64,000 nt of DNA from contig OW203773.1 of NCBI GenBank assembly GCA_934045905.1, positions 17,533,246 to 17,597,245 on the forward strand, in the 5' to 3' direction. This stretch comes from Leuctra nigra. Lineage: Eukaryota > Arthropoda > Insecta > Plecoptera > Leuctridae. A model generated the notes under the pieces. The model saw nothing but the letters and a program-made list of their open reading frames with translations, had not been told where the DNA came from and did no database searches. The position numbers and the translations under genes are program-made. Of the stretch, positions 33,990-46,265 are shown piece after piece (the stretch's first letter is position 1; the number at the start of each line of letters is the position of its first letter).

Positions 33990-36540
33990 ATATAATGAGT
34001 CTTTCTCGATGTCCAGTAAATGATCGGAGATTGTTACTACCTCAAGTGTGGCTTACTTTTGCAGTGTCTATTTCGAGCGGCAAACGGGGTGTTCATCCAG
34101 CATAGCTGGGTGTTCTATCCTGGTGCCATGAACTAGGCAAGGGCCTTGTCAACTCCTTGTTGTCCGGGATTGCTCGAAGGCCACTTGCTAGTATTAACCC
34201 TTGCTGTTTATTAGTGGCCCGGTCTATGTACAGCTTGTTGAAGTAATGACCCGACAGCATTATCCGCATCAGACTTACGACAGGGTTTGTTCACACTTTT
34301 TTGTGTCCAACATTATTGGGATTTTATGATTTTTATTCCAAATTGCGTACTGTCGTACTGCATCAGCTAACGTGGGTAACGATCTTTAGGTAAAAAAAAA
34401 ATTAAAAAAGTCATGCACCGAACTTTTTTGTGTCTGAACCACGGTGGTCTGAACTCAATTGTTTTGTTTTTATTAATTTTTAATCTAACTTAATTTTAGA
34501 GGTGGTAACTAGGTTAATTTTTTATGCTATTAAGTTATTATTAGTTATTAATTATTAGTAATTATTAGTAATTATTATTAATTATTATTAATTTGTAGTT
34601 ATTTTTTTATTATTAGGTTATTATAAGATTATAATTAGGTTTAGGTTATTGGGTTAAGGTTTAGGTAGAGGTTAATTTTTAGGTCATTTTTGCAGTGTCT
34701 AGTTCGATGAACTAGGCAAGGGCTTTGTCAATTCCTTGGTATTGTCAGGGATTGCTCGATGGGCATTGCTTGAGAGCATTAACCTTTGCTGCCATTAGTG
34801 TCAAAACGGGGACTTTCCATGGTCAAGGTAGAGGCGTGTGTTAAAGTAACTACCCGATAGCATATGCCATCTAATACCGCATCAGACTTTCCACAGGGTT
34901 TGTATAGTGGGGTGAAAAAAGTCAATGAACACTTTATAAAAAATCACAAAAAGGAATAAAAAATTAAAAAAATCATATCAATATAAAAAAAACAAGCAAC
35001 GAACTTTTTGTGTCGATACACTTATTTACCTAGGTAAATTTTTTATGCTATTAAGTTATTATTAGGTTATTATTAGTTAGTAATTATTATTAATTATTAT
35101 TAATTATTATTTATTTGTAGTTATTTGTTATTATTAGATTATAATTAGGTTTAGGTAAATAGGTTGAGGCTTAGGTTTAGGTTAATTTTTAGGTTATTTT
35201 TGCAGTGTCTAGTTCGATGAACTAGGCAAGGGCCTTGTCAATTCCTTGGTATTGTCAGGGATTGCTCGATGGGCATTGCTTGAGAGCATTAACCTTTGCT
35301 GCCATTAGTGTCAAAACGGGGACTTTCCATGGTCAATGTAGAGGCGTGTTAAAGTAACTACCCGATAGCATATGCCATCTAATACCGCATCAGACTTTCC
35401 ACAGGGTTCGTTTAGTAGGGTGAAAAAAATCAATGTACACTTTATAAAAAATCACAAAAGGGAATAAAAAATAAAAAAAAATCATATCAATATCAAAAAA
35501 AAACATGCAACGAACTTTTTGTGTCGATAAACTCATTTACCTAGGTACCTAAGTTAATTTTTTATGCTATTAAGTTAATATTAGTTATTAATTATTATTA
35601 ATTATTATTAATTTGCAGTTATTTGTTATTATTAGGTTATTATTAGATTATAATTAGGTTTAAGTTAAGTTATTAGGTTGAGGTTTAGGTTTAGGTAAAT
35701 TTTTAGGTTATTTTTGCAGTGTCTAGTTCAATGAACTAGGCAAAGGCCTTGTCAATTCCTTGGTATTGTCAGGGATTGCTCGAAGGGCATTGCTTGCGAT
35801 CATTAACCTTTGCTGCCATTAGTGTCAAAACGGGGACTTTCCACAGGGTTTGTATAGTGGGGTGAAAAAAATCAATGTACACTTTATAAAAAATCACAAA
35901 AAGGAATAAAAAAATAAAAAAATCATATCAATATCAAAAAAAACATGCAACGAACTTTTTGTGTCGATAAACTCATTTACCTAGGTACATAGGTAAATTT
36001 TTTATGCTATTAAGTTATTATTAGGTTATTATTAGTTATTAATTATTTGTAATTATTTGTAATTATTATTAATTATTATTAATTTGTAGTTATTTGTTAT
36101 TATTAGGTTATTATTAGATTATAATTAGGTTTAGGTTATTAGTTTTAGGTTTAGGTTTAGGTTAATTTTTAGGTTATTTTTGCAGTGTCTAGTTCGATGA
36201 ACTAGGCAAGGGCCTTGTCAATTCCTTGGTATTGTCAGGGATTGCTCGATGGGCATTGCTTGAGAGCATTAACCTTTGCTGCCATTAGTGTCAAAACGGG
36301 GACTTTCCATGGTCAAGGTAGAGGCGTGTGTTAAAGTAACTACCCGATAGCATATGCCATCTAATACCGCATCAGACTTCCGACAGGGTTTGTATAGTGG
36401 GGTGATAAAAAATCAATGTACAATGTCTTTATAAAAAAATCACAAAAAGGAATACAAAAATAAAAAAATCATATCAATATCAAAAAAAACATGCAACGAA
36501 CTATTTGTGTCTGAACTCATTTGATTTGTTTTATTTATTT
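33990..36540. repeat. ~510-bp tandem repeat array, five units
   Basis: The anchor GCAGTGTCTAGTTCGATGA begins at 34061 (diverged), 34692, 35202, 35716 (one change) and 36182. Spacings are 631, 510, 514 and 466. Each unit has a conserved ~260-bp core (AACTAGGCAAGGGCCTTGTC, then TTGCTGCCATTAGTGTC, then GCATCAGACTTTCCACAGG). It also has an AT-rich variable part made of ATTATTAGT and TTAGGTTTAGG strings. Length change between units is confined mostly to the AT part, although the 35716 unit also lacks the segment after GGGGACTTTCCA. No ORF persists across units. A satellite or a transposon body amplified in tandem are both possible. Confidence 0.85.
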
Positions 36541-36969
36541 TTTATCTAACATAGCATATAATAAGTCAATTTAGGTCTCTACATAAAGTTTGTGCAATAG
36601 TGTTAAATATTTTAAACTTTATCTTTGACTTTCTTCTTGATTTCTAGTAAATGATCGGAGCGCTGCTCACGTATAGGCCTAGTGTTCAATGATCACTGTG
36701 GATCTGCTCCTGTGTCGGATGCTGGTCTGCTGAGATGAAGCTTGATGGACACCTAGGTGAGATGCATTCCATTACCTGACGTCTCTACTGGCACACTTAT
36801 GGCAACACAATACTGGTCTTTCGGTTCTCAATACTGGCTAGGTTATTCATCGAATGATTTACGTACAGCGTTTTTAATTAATTTACTAAGCATGGAAGTT
36901 ATTCCATGGAAGAGACATGGTGACAGTTCGTCACCGGTTTCTCCATTCTCCTCGGAGATCTCTAACCCT

Positions 36970-37080
36970 CATCAATGCGTTGTGTCTAATGTCCGTCCGT
37001 CCGACCGGGTAGCTCAGTTGGTAGAGCTCTCGCCCGGCAAGTGAGAGGTTCGGTAGGATGTTTTTCACAACGCACATCCC
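36970..37080 (+). repeat. tRNA-like (pol III) SINE head inside a short inverted repeat
   Basis: GGGTAGCTCAGTTGGTAGAG (about 37007-37026) is a strong A box, and GAGAGGTTCGG (about 37044) resembles a B box with its 3' part missing. The anticodon region does not pair well, so this is a SINE head or degraded tRNA. ATGCGTTGTG before it and CACAACGCAC after it are inverted, so the whole may sit inside a small palindrome. Confidence 0.5.
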
Positions 37081-37689
37081 TTCATATCATCCTGACTCCA
37101 TGGAAGTTTTCCACAGAAACTTACATTCTAATATTCATTTGTCTTTATTCCATGGAAGAATAGCAAATGAATTTTGCTGTTAATCCTCAAGGACCAAAAA
37201 CAAATGATGATAATCTGTTGTTCCCTACAGCCTATTTGCCGTTATTCCATTTGCCGCTATTTGCGCGTTTTGATGGAATTCGCTTCGCGGCTATATGGAT
37301 TATCATTGCTTGGAAAAGAATTCCATCAGAATTGGGAGTTTAAAAGTTATAGAATAGGGATCCTGACAATCTGACATAATTAGAGCCCCAATTATGATTG
37401 TTTATCTTGCATCTAATGCGGTTCAGCGTTCTCCACACTTCATAAAGCCGGATTCACTTAGACCGTTTTTGCGTTTTGTGTTTCCATTTTTACAAACGTT
37501 AGAGCGTTTTGTGTTATTAATTCTACAAAAACGTTTGTAAGCACCTTGTTCCACACCTTGTTTAAACTGTACCTTCGAGATATCAGATGGCCGTGGAAAA
37601 CAGAAAGTTCATACAAACATTTTTTATAATAATGTACCTATCTAGTGTCATATCGGCCAAACATTTTATTATTTTGTAAATGGTAAAGC

Positions 37690-37945
37690 TGGGTTCCCAT
37701 ACTTCGCATCGAATTCGCTTCGCTTTCGCAAAATGGCTACCTTTTAACAAAGGAAATCGTCCATGTTTACATTCGCATGTTCGCGTGTTTCGGTTTCGTT
37801 AAAGTTGAGCCAATTTTAACTTTTGACGAAACCGAAACGAAACCGAAACACGAGGACATGGGAATGTTAACATGGACGATTTCCTTTGTTAAAATGTAGC
37901 TTTCTTCGTTGTAGATTTCTTCGTTCATGGCTTCCGCACCTTAGA
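37690..37945. mobile_element. Inverted-repeat element, ~255 bp
   Basis: AACAAAGGAAATCGTCCATG (left) and CATGGACGATTTCCTTTGTT (right) are perfect complements. Similarity extends through CGTGTTTCGGTTTCG / CGAAACCGAAACACG. The outer ends are less certain. Confidence 0.65.
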
Positions 37946-38562
37946 TAGGCATTATTATAAATAGGTTTGGCATTCTTCTTTTCGGGAGATAAGAAGTTAA
38001 TTATTTTATATGTCTTCCTTTCAAAACTGCATGTAAATGATATTTCGATGAAACTTCATAATTATACAGATAAAAATACGCTGATTCCAAATATACCATA
38101 AACTAATGGTCTATCCACATTATTTTCTGAGATATATCACTTTTAAAGTTGCAGTTTTAACCACAGTGTTATATGGTGGTTTCTGTCTGGAATGGAAATG
38201 TTGGTGTTTAACTAGGTCTGAGGGACGTGCTTCAAATGACAATTCTTTGGAAAAACTGTTTTTCAGTGTAAAAAAATCTAAGCTTTGCGAATAAAATATA
38301 ATATTGATACCTCACCACATTAAAATTCGAGATATTATGTTCAATTTTCTTATTTTATTTCTTCTCTAAGCCAATGAGAGTGTCGATTTTTAATCAGCGA
38401 GCCAATCAGATTTCACTTGGGAGTGGCTTAGCTGTTGGTCACGTGACCATTTGAAAGGAAGACTTTAAGTTTGTTATTGTACCATATCAATTACTTTTCC
38501 AGCAAATGCAAGCATTGCTTTATGTTTCACATGAAACATGAAACAAGAAACATGAACATGAA

Positions 38563-39865
38563 ACATGTGTAAAAAGTCAGCCAAGTCTATTCACAGAAAA
38601 AAAAATCTAAAATTTCAGCACTGAAAGTAGTTATAAGAAAACTATTTAAAAAATCTACAAGTATAAACTATGCGAATTGTGAGGAATATAAATAATATTG
38701 ACATGTAGGCCTGAAATCTAATAAAATAAAACGATGCACAAAATATTTTTAAATTGTTTCGAGTTTCCCATTTTTTGATAGGTTTATATTTAATTTTTTT
38801 CTAATTTTTTTATCTTATTAATCTAATTTATCTAATTATCTAATAATCTAATTTATCTAATTTAATTTTTTTTAAAAAGTGCCTTTTTAGAATATCACTG
38901 CTTTTTTAAGATTACACGCATATCATTTTTGAAGTCGAATTTTCAAATTTTCGTAATTTATCTGATTTTTTTTTAAATTTTTTTATAATTTTTTTTAATT
39001 TTGTATTTTTTTGAAATTTTTTGAATTTTTTATCAAATATTTTTTGATTTTTTGGGAGAATTTCAAAATTTTTAAAATTTGTATTAATTTAAAAAATTTA
39101 AAGTTTTTAAAATATTTGGATTTTTTTTTGGATTTTTTTTGGATTTAAGTGCCCGAGTGCTTTTTTTGGGATATCACTGCTTGTTTAAGATTATTCATAC
39201 GACTTTAAACGCATATCATTTTTGAGCTCGAATTTTCGAATTTTCTTAATTTTCCGAATTTTCGATTTTTTTTATATTTCTATACGTTATTTTGAATTTT
39301 GTAAAAATATTTTTCCAAAATTGTTCGATTTTTTAAATTTTTTAAATTTTTTTAACTTAAATTTTGATTTGTTGATTTTCGTTTTTTTCAATTTTTTCTA
39401 AAATAGAAAATATGTATTTTTATTTTCTTTAATTTCGTGAAAATTTGAAATAAGAATTTAAAAAATTTATAAAACTTCAAAGATTTATTATTTTTTTTTA
39501 GTTTACTAATAAAAGTTGCTGTCTGTTACTAATGTTGGCATCTCATGGAGGTAGAGGAGGACTGCCATTGGTCAGAGCGAGGAGGTGCCTGGCTGGTGCT
39601 AGTCAGTAATGGCTGCAGCATTGCTGACTAGCACCTCATGGAGGCAGGGAGAGTTGCGACTGCCATTGGTCAGAGCGAGGACGGTGCTCTGACCGTTGCT
39701 AGCGCCAGTTTTGCTGCAGCATTTCTGGAACTAGCATCTAATGGAGGCAGTGGATGTCTGCCACAGGTTTGAGCGCAGGAGGGGCTCTAGCCGGTGCCAA
39801 CGGCGCGGTAACAGATGGCTTTTGCAAAAAACTGATGCTTTATGTTGATTGAGTAGATGATATAT
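38563..39865 (+). repeat. Diverged palindrome/hairpin relative, ~1.3 kb
   Basis: The left arm (GTGTAAAAAGTCAGCCAAGT at 38568) and decayed right arm (AACGATGCACAAAATATT at about 38728) are followed by AT-rich DNA. The body (39510-39865) is shared with 31766-32663 and contains internal direct repeats of GCCATTGGTCAGAGCGAGGA. No hairpin end found. Confidence 0.5.
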
Positions 39866-40082
39866 CAATTAAATATGTTTGTGCGTTACGAAATTCAGGG
39901 CCGTAATTTTGCGCATAAGGAGGCTCGCTCATCTACGCGTTAAGCCGAGCGTTTTCCCAGTTAGGTAATTGATGTTCTATCTACCCAATGTTCTACTGAG
40001 ACATCTCAAAAAAATTAAAAAATCTCTATACCATTCTCCAGTTCCATACCAAGACATCTCATTGTCCATTAAAATAACCTTA
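39866..40082 (-). repeat. End fragment of a GAGCGAGCG-family copy
   Basis: GCTCGCTCATCTACGCGTTAAGCC and GCGTTTTCCCAGTTAGG near 39930-39970 match the ACTAGGAAAACGC end of the family in reverse. Only this end is present. Confidence 0.5.
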
Positions 40083-40420
40083 TTGAGCGAGCGACTCCTA
40101 TTGGCTCTTTTGGCACGGACCTCTGTGTTTTTTTTCTTTTAGCTGAGGCAACACAGGTCACAGTTTTTCTTCGATCGAGCTGAAATTTTGCACACATGTT
40201 GAGACAACCTTTTCTGTTTGCAGATTCAAATTTTTTTGAATCCATTCATTGCTTAAATTTAAATAAACATCTCCTGATAGGTTGAAAAATGAAAATGGTC
40301 TTCGATAAATCTGATAAAACACATATTTCGCATGGTCATTAAGACCACCAATGTCTCTTATTTTACAAATTTTTATCCCAATCAGTTAAGGCCATTGCAT
40401 ATCACTTGACTTTATTCCTC
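40083..40420 (-). repeat. GAGCGAGCG-family partial copy C
   Basis: TGAGCGAGCGACTCC at the left, then CACGGACCTCTGTG, GAGCTGAAATTTTGCACACA, GTTGAGACAACCTTTTCTG and CTCCTGATAGG in family order, then decay. Truncated on the right. Confidence 0.65.
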
Positions 40421-40867
40421 TACATCCGATCAAAAGAAACCTATGAGTACCTATGAGTACATACCTTACATCGTTCATATTGAATAATCCAAGGTGATTT
40501 ATGAAGAAAATTCACTGCATACTGGAGCTTATCAATATTTGCAGTCAATAATATTTATTTTTGCAGTGGTTTAATAAATAAAAACAAAACAAATCTCGTG
40601 TATACGTACGCGTGTGAAGACTGTCAAAACCAAGTGCTGTTCGTTTAAACATTACATTCATAATAGTGGATATAATTAATATCTCAACATTTCGTTGGAA
40701 AGAGGAAGAAAGAACGCATGTTATATATTCTGACATTGCGTCAGGTTTGTGATGCATGTGCCTTTTTATTAGAGTAATGTTTGCTGTTCTTAGCAACTCG
40801 TAGAATTTCCTTCAACTTCAGGTCTTAATTAGAGAATATTTAGGTGCAAGGAAGTAAAATCATCTAA

Positions 40868-41230
40868 TTGAGCGAGCGTAGCGAGCGTCTCCTTCGGCTC
40901 TTTTAGACACTTTCTCTGTTTTTTTGTTTGTTTTTTTTCCCGCCGCTGTAGGTCACATTTTTTTGGCGATCGAGCTGAAATTTTGCACACATGCTAACAT
41001 CATTCTAATTTAGCCTGGGATTGATTTTCAGCACTCCTTAATGATTGCTTCAAAAATTACCATTTAACAACTTATCTTCTGATATGTCGAAAATGAAAAT
41101 GGTCAGATCAAGTTCAAATTTTGCATGGCCAATATGAATATCATTTTTAATTATTTTATAAATTTTCAGCCCAACCAGTAGAGAACTTATGCACTTATTG
41201 ACACCTTTTATGATTTCAAACTGTCAGAAA
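40868..41230 (-). repeat. GAGCGAGCG-family partial copy D
   Basis: Starts TTGAGCGAGCGTAGCGAGCG, then GGCTCTTTTAGACAC, GATCGAGCTGAAATTTTGC and GCATGGCCAATATG. A second truncated reverse copy less than 0.5 kb from copy C. Confidence 0.65.
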
Positions 41231-41320
41231 TGACATTTCAAAACAGAAATTCCACTGCATTCTGGGTTGTTTTATGTAAGCCAAGTAAAGTGTATAATAT
41301 ACTACCCAGTATATTATAAA

Positions 41321-41513
41321 AGTAAATTATGTGCTAAAAGAATTTATAAACGTGATTATTTACACCTAATAAACTTCAGAAAACTGATTCCAGCACAATT
41401 TAAGGTGGCTGGATCGATCAGTTTTCTGAAGTATTGGAGAGTTTTTACTAATTTATTAGGTGTAAATAATCACGTTTATAAATTCTTTTAGCACATAATT
41501 TACTTTTATTAAC
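41321..41513. mobile_element. Long hairpin with a TTAA-type element end in its loop
   Basis: AAAAGTAAATTATGTGC...ACTTCAGAAAACTGAT (41321-41390) is complementary to 41420-41513 apart from ~25 unpaired bases in the right arm. The loop contains TTAAGGTGGCTGGATCGATC, the terminus of the 29075 element. A rearranged or foldback derivative of that family is likely. Confidence 0.6.
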
Positions 41514-42643
41514 TTTTGGATTAAATTCAACTGTTTCAATCATTTTGAGGTATCTGATTGGCTGTGCTGCCAATTTTTTCCAATATTTAGTAAATCCGGC
41601 TCAAATTAACTTTGGTAATCCCGGCCCTTAAACATGTATTTTAATGGTTATTTACTACTAATTTTTTTTTTGATATATGTCAGGTACTACAGTCACTTTA
41701 TCATTTGACCCCAATCTAATTATTATTTCTAAAAATGTTTTTTAACAATATTATTGAGGTCTACCCACATAACTCATAAACGAAAGTTTACCAAATTTTG
41801 GGGTGCCATTTTGATTTTATCAAGTGTTTTGTCGAAATCACCATTTAATTTTTCACATGATAATGTGAAGGAAATTTTTACATTCAATTTTTTTTTTATT
41901 TTTTTTTCAATGTTTTGTGCAACTTAAAAAAATACTCAGCTTGATCGCATTCATTGTTGTCCAATCATGTTCATTCAAATAAATAAAAACAATGTTAATT
42001 AAACTGCTCTAGACCAGTCGTTATTAAAGTTATCGACTTCATTCTTGCACTGAAATATTCCTAACTTGGTAGGTACACTATGACATTATAAAAGTTAACC
42101 GAAATCGCTAACCTGTAACTTCTATCTTTGTTGATAATTATTTTATTGACTTCAAATTTGACACATTTGTAGACATACTGCCAAAACTAAATATATATTA
42201 AAACAAATTAACAATTGACGTAAATATTTAACAAATACTCATTTTACAACAATGCAATTTATATTTCGTGCTATTCCAACAATTTAAGTTTTTTTTATGT
42301 TTTTTCCACTAAAATGTAACTGATGTATAGAAGTGGGACTGTACATATCACTTTTTAAATATTCAAATTTGTTTTCAAATTATGATTTTATTTACACCGT
42401 GATGTATTTTTCTACATGATTTTCTCTAAAATGAAGGCATTTTTTTATTTGTATGAATTGTCTGATAAGATATCAAGAAAGTGATATGTAGAGTCCTTAA
42501 CAAAGCCCCATGGAACACTCACACAAAAATCAAGTAATTTTGACAAGATTTGTAGAAGAAGGATACAAAATAAATCATAATTTTGTGTAAAAACTGGTAA
42601 TGGAGAAAAACCCCTCTAAAGCCTTACAATATGTATGCATAAA
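41514..42643. other. Intergenic AT-rich DNA, nothing identified
   Basis: No gene, RNA or recognised repeat. Confidence 0.4.
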
Positions 42644-43546
42644 ACTAGGAAAACGCTCTGAGTAACGCGTTGATGAGCGAGCACTGATACGCGCAATACC
42701 TCGAACCGAAATTCTGTTTATCGAAAATGTCCATAAAAGCCAATAATTCTTGAACTTCGTCACAGACTTGTATGAAAATCTCCAACAATTCCTAAAATAT
42801 TGGTCCCAATAACCACGCAAAGTTTTAAGTTGATCGATTGAACCTTTATGATTGAACGATTCCTTGTTAATTTACAAAAATCACAGGATCTCGTTCAAAA
42901 AATATTTAAACGGTCATATCAGTTTCATATTAAAATAAGTTTGAAAGTTTCTGCTCTAGCAACCTTGAAGTGAAGATCCGAAGATGCCGTGAAATGTGAA
43001 ATTCGAGATATATGACAGCTAACACGCAAAATATCAGCAAACTGTCAATAACTGTTGAATTTAAACACAGTTTAGTCTGAAAATTGTCAAAAATACAGAT
43101 AATGTTGGACCCGATGACCATGCAAATTTTTAAGTTGATCGGTCAAACGGTTCTGGTTTAAATTTCAAAAAGCACATGAAATATTCATTTAAATTTTAAC
43201 CAATGGGACGATTTGGCTGAAAATTTGTAAAATAAAAGACAATGTTGGTCTTAATGACCATGCAAAATATAAGGTTGATCACATTTGTCGAAGACCATTT
43301 TCATTTTTCAGCCTATCAGGAGATGTTTATTTAAATTTTAACCAATCAATGAATTTCAAAAAAAAATGGGGTCAGCAAACAGAGAGGATTGTCTCTACAT
43401 GTGTGCAAAATTTCAGGTCGATCAGTGAAACTGTGCGATTTCTATTGCTCCATTTAGCAGACAAAAACAAAAACAAAAACAAAAACAAAAAAAACAGAGG
43501 TCCGTGTCAAAAGAGTCAAAAGGAGACGCTCGCTTCGCTCGCTCAA
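42644..43546 (+). repeat. GAGCGAGCG-family interspersed repeat, copy E
   Basis: 903 bp, co-linear with 10169-11026 from ACTAGGAAAACGC to CGCTCGCTTCGCTCGCTCAA. It has a 40-bp insertion after TCGAAAATGTCC and an (AAAAAC)n microsatellite (about 43463-43495) where copy A has A/T-rich repeats. Confidence 0.78.
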
Positions 43547-44576
43547 TAATAAAAATATATGTAAAAAATTATTTGTCTTAAATTTTTTAATTTATTCTTA
43601 CTCCATAATAAATTAGCAGTATTCACAAAATTTTGAAATTCAAAATTTGCTTGATTATACTCGAAATTATTACAAATTGGTAAAAACCGCCTCGTTGCAT
43701 AAAAACACTAAATATTTTTTACGACAAAAAAAACTTTTTTTTTAAATTTTTGAAACATTTAATTAAAATACATTTATATATCAATGATAATACAAATAAA
43801 AAAAATATTTGAAAATATGTGAAAAATCTGAAAGTTACAGGTTAGTCCCCCCATAATATAACCATTTTTCCCCACAACATTTTCGACATTCATTGATAAA
43901 AAGTTCGATACCACATTCAATTTGAGATTTAAAGCACATGCTTATTGAAAATAAAAATAAAAAATTACGATTTTGATACGGTAAATATAGTTCAAAATAA
44001 TAATATATATACTTTTTTGAGCAGCCATTTTGTTTTTACAGACAATTTTGTGGAAATCACGTATTAATACTCATTTTATTGTTTGAATTTCCGGTTAATT
44101 TATAATGTGATTAATTATTGTTGAAAATATACACAATCGACCAAAAAATAATTTTCGCAATTGCGTTTGTTGGTAATTTCTTTTTTTTGTAAATAACCTC
44201 AAAAAATCAAATAGGTTCTAAAATGACAGCCATTTGAGCTATTGGTACAACATTTTCTGAAATTGTGCATCACATGGTGCATTATGACATATTAACAATT
44301 TACTTCAATCTTACTACTGTGAAAAAACTATTAACTAATAAAGGTCGTTTAAAAAATATGATAATTTTTAATGTTTTCCAAATTTTACTGCAAATTTTGA
44401 ACAACGATAAAACTGCGACGCTTTTAATAAATAAAATAGTTATGGTCCACCTAAGCAACTATTTTAGCGAAAGTTTAACAATTTTTGGGCAGCCATTTTG
44501 ATTTTACAGATTTTTGTCACATAATTATCAAATTTTTAAACGACCTTCTTTATTTATTAATTTACATCTAAAAACC
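43547..44576. other. Intergenic AT-rich DNA, nothing identified
   Basis: Many short open frames of low complexity; no supported gene. Confidence 0.4.
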
Positions 44577-45051
44577 ACTGCGAAGAAATCTAAAAATTCC
44601 GCAATGAAAAGTAGTGATATCAAAAAATTGACCAAGTCAAAACTTTTCAAAAAATACTTTTCACTACTTTTCAGTATGGGAAAATGGAGAATGGGAAAAT
44701 GGGGAAAATGGGGAAAATGGGGATATGAGTGATGGAGATATCACTCATTTTTTCTACTTATTCTTACAACTTGTAACATATACCTATTGTGGCACCAAAG
44801 GCCTTTAAAAATATGCCTTTTGTGATTTGGTTGCTAAGAAAAGTAGTAGGTTCTTGTTACTTACTATGTATGATATAAATAATATGCTATGAAGTATAGC
44901 GAAAGTTTAGTTCCAATCGGTCCAGCCGTTCTCGAGTCATGGCATCACTTCCGGTTTTCAAAATGGCGGCTGACATCACTGCCACCTAAAATTTGTATCT
45001 TTAAATGTTATGAAACATTATAAGCCTTGTGAATATGTAGATTTTGTTATA

Positions 45052-46265
45052 AGCCCCATTTACACGGTGCAATTTCTTGAACAACTTCTGTGTCACAGAA
45101 GTTCTGCACATGTGCAGATTCCCTTTATCATCTCAAAAGTGAAACTGCGCACGAGCAGAACCTCTGTGGCACAGAAGTTGTTCAAGAAATTGCACCGTGT
45201 AAAGGCCCATGCACAATTGACATAACCCGCAGCCGCAACCCGTAACCCGCAACCGCAACACGCAACCCGTATCACTATCTGTTCACAATTGACATAACCA
45301 AGAAGTTACGGACCAAAGAAACCAAAGCATATAAGTGAAAAAATATGACGCACACATCACGGCATCATTGTTCGCAAGGCACGGCTTCCTCTTCGTCAGA
45401 CATAAATAAACAAGAAAATAACGAAAAATCCAGGAAAAATAATGACAACACAGTTTTGACGGCTGGGTTAGGTTATGCTGTTGTATGTAGAAGCTAGTTT
45501 GACTTTGATTTTAACCTGTGATATTTGTCTATTTCCGTTTCCGGTTTTGTTATCTCATTCTGATTGGCTGCCCGTCAGAATGTGGGCGTGGCCTGACGTA
45601 GCTTACGTAAAATTGTTGAATCTTGGTCAAGTCTTGCGGGCTACGGGCTACGGCTGCGGGTTGCGTGTTGCGGGTATGTCGATTGTGCGCGGGTGCATTG
45701 GTATGCATTGTTTCAACTTTTCACGCAGTTGCGCTTACGGGTTGCGGCTGCGGGTTATGTCAATTGTGCCTGGGCCTTAAGAAACCAAAGAAACCAAGGC
45801 ATATAGAGTGAAAAAATATGACGCACACATCACGGCATCATTGTTCGCAAGGCACGGCTTCCTCTTCGTCAGACATAAATAAACAAGAAAAGAACGAAAA
45901 ATCCAGGAAAAATAATGACAACACAGTTTTGACGGCTGGGTTAGGCTATGCTGTTGTAAGTAGAAGCTAGTTTGACTTTGATTTTAACCTGTGATATTTA
46001 ATTGTCTATTTCCGTTTCCGGTTTTGTTATCTCATTCTGATTGGCTGCCCGTCAGAATGTGGGCGTGGCCTGACGTAGCTTACGTAAAATTGTTGAATCT
46101 TGGTCAAGTCTTGCGGGCTATGGGCTACGGCCGCGGGTTGCGTGTTGCGGGTATGTCGATTGTGCGCAGGTGCATTGGTATGCATTGTTTCAACTTTTCA
46201 CGCAGTTGCGCTTACGGGTTGCGGCTGCGGGTTATGTCAATTGTGCATGGGCCTTAAATGGGGCT
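45052..46265. mobile_element. TIR MITE, AGCCCCATTTACACGG type, interrupted
   Basis: AGCCCCATTTACACGGTGC at the left and the final ATGGGGCT at 46258-46265 are its ends, with TA on both sides (45050-45051 and 46266-46267). Its right inverted repeat (CACCGTGTAA...) is cut at 45202 by the 45203-46254 element. The uninterrupted MITE would be ~159 bp. Confidence 0.8.
45203..46254. mobile_element. PIF/Harbinger-type element with internally duplicated body
   Basis: The ends AGGCCCATGCACAATTGACA and its exact complement are flanked by TAA on both sides (45200-45202 and 46255-46257). The ~480-bp body is present twice in direct order (about 45300-45778 and 45779-46254). The first body ends with its own right terminus (GTGCCTGGGCCTT), giving left end - body - right end - body - right end. 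The two ~100-codon frames with matching translations are shadows of this duplication. No transposase. Confidence 0.85.

Noticed and set aside
34540..36160. Telomere repeat tract (TTAGG)
   Set aside because: TTAGG words are irregular, mixed with ATT strings and part of a 510-bp unit; not a true telomeric run.
45475..46257. Paired ~100- and ~88-codon ORFs with matching translations
   Set aside because: They lie in the duplicated body of a non-autonomous element; frames cross the terminal repeat and have no domain.
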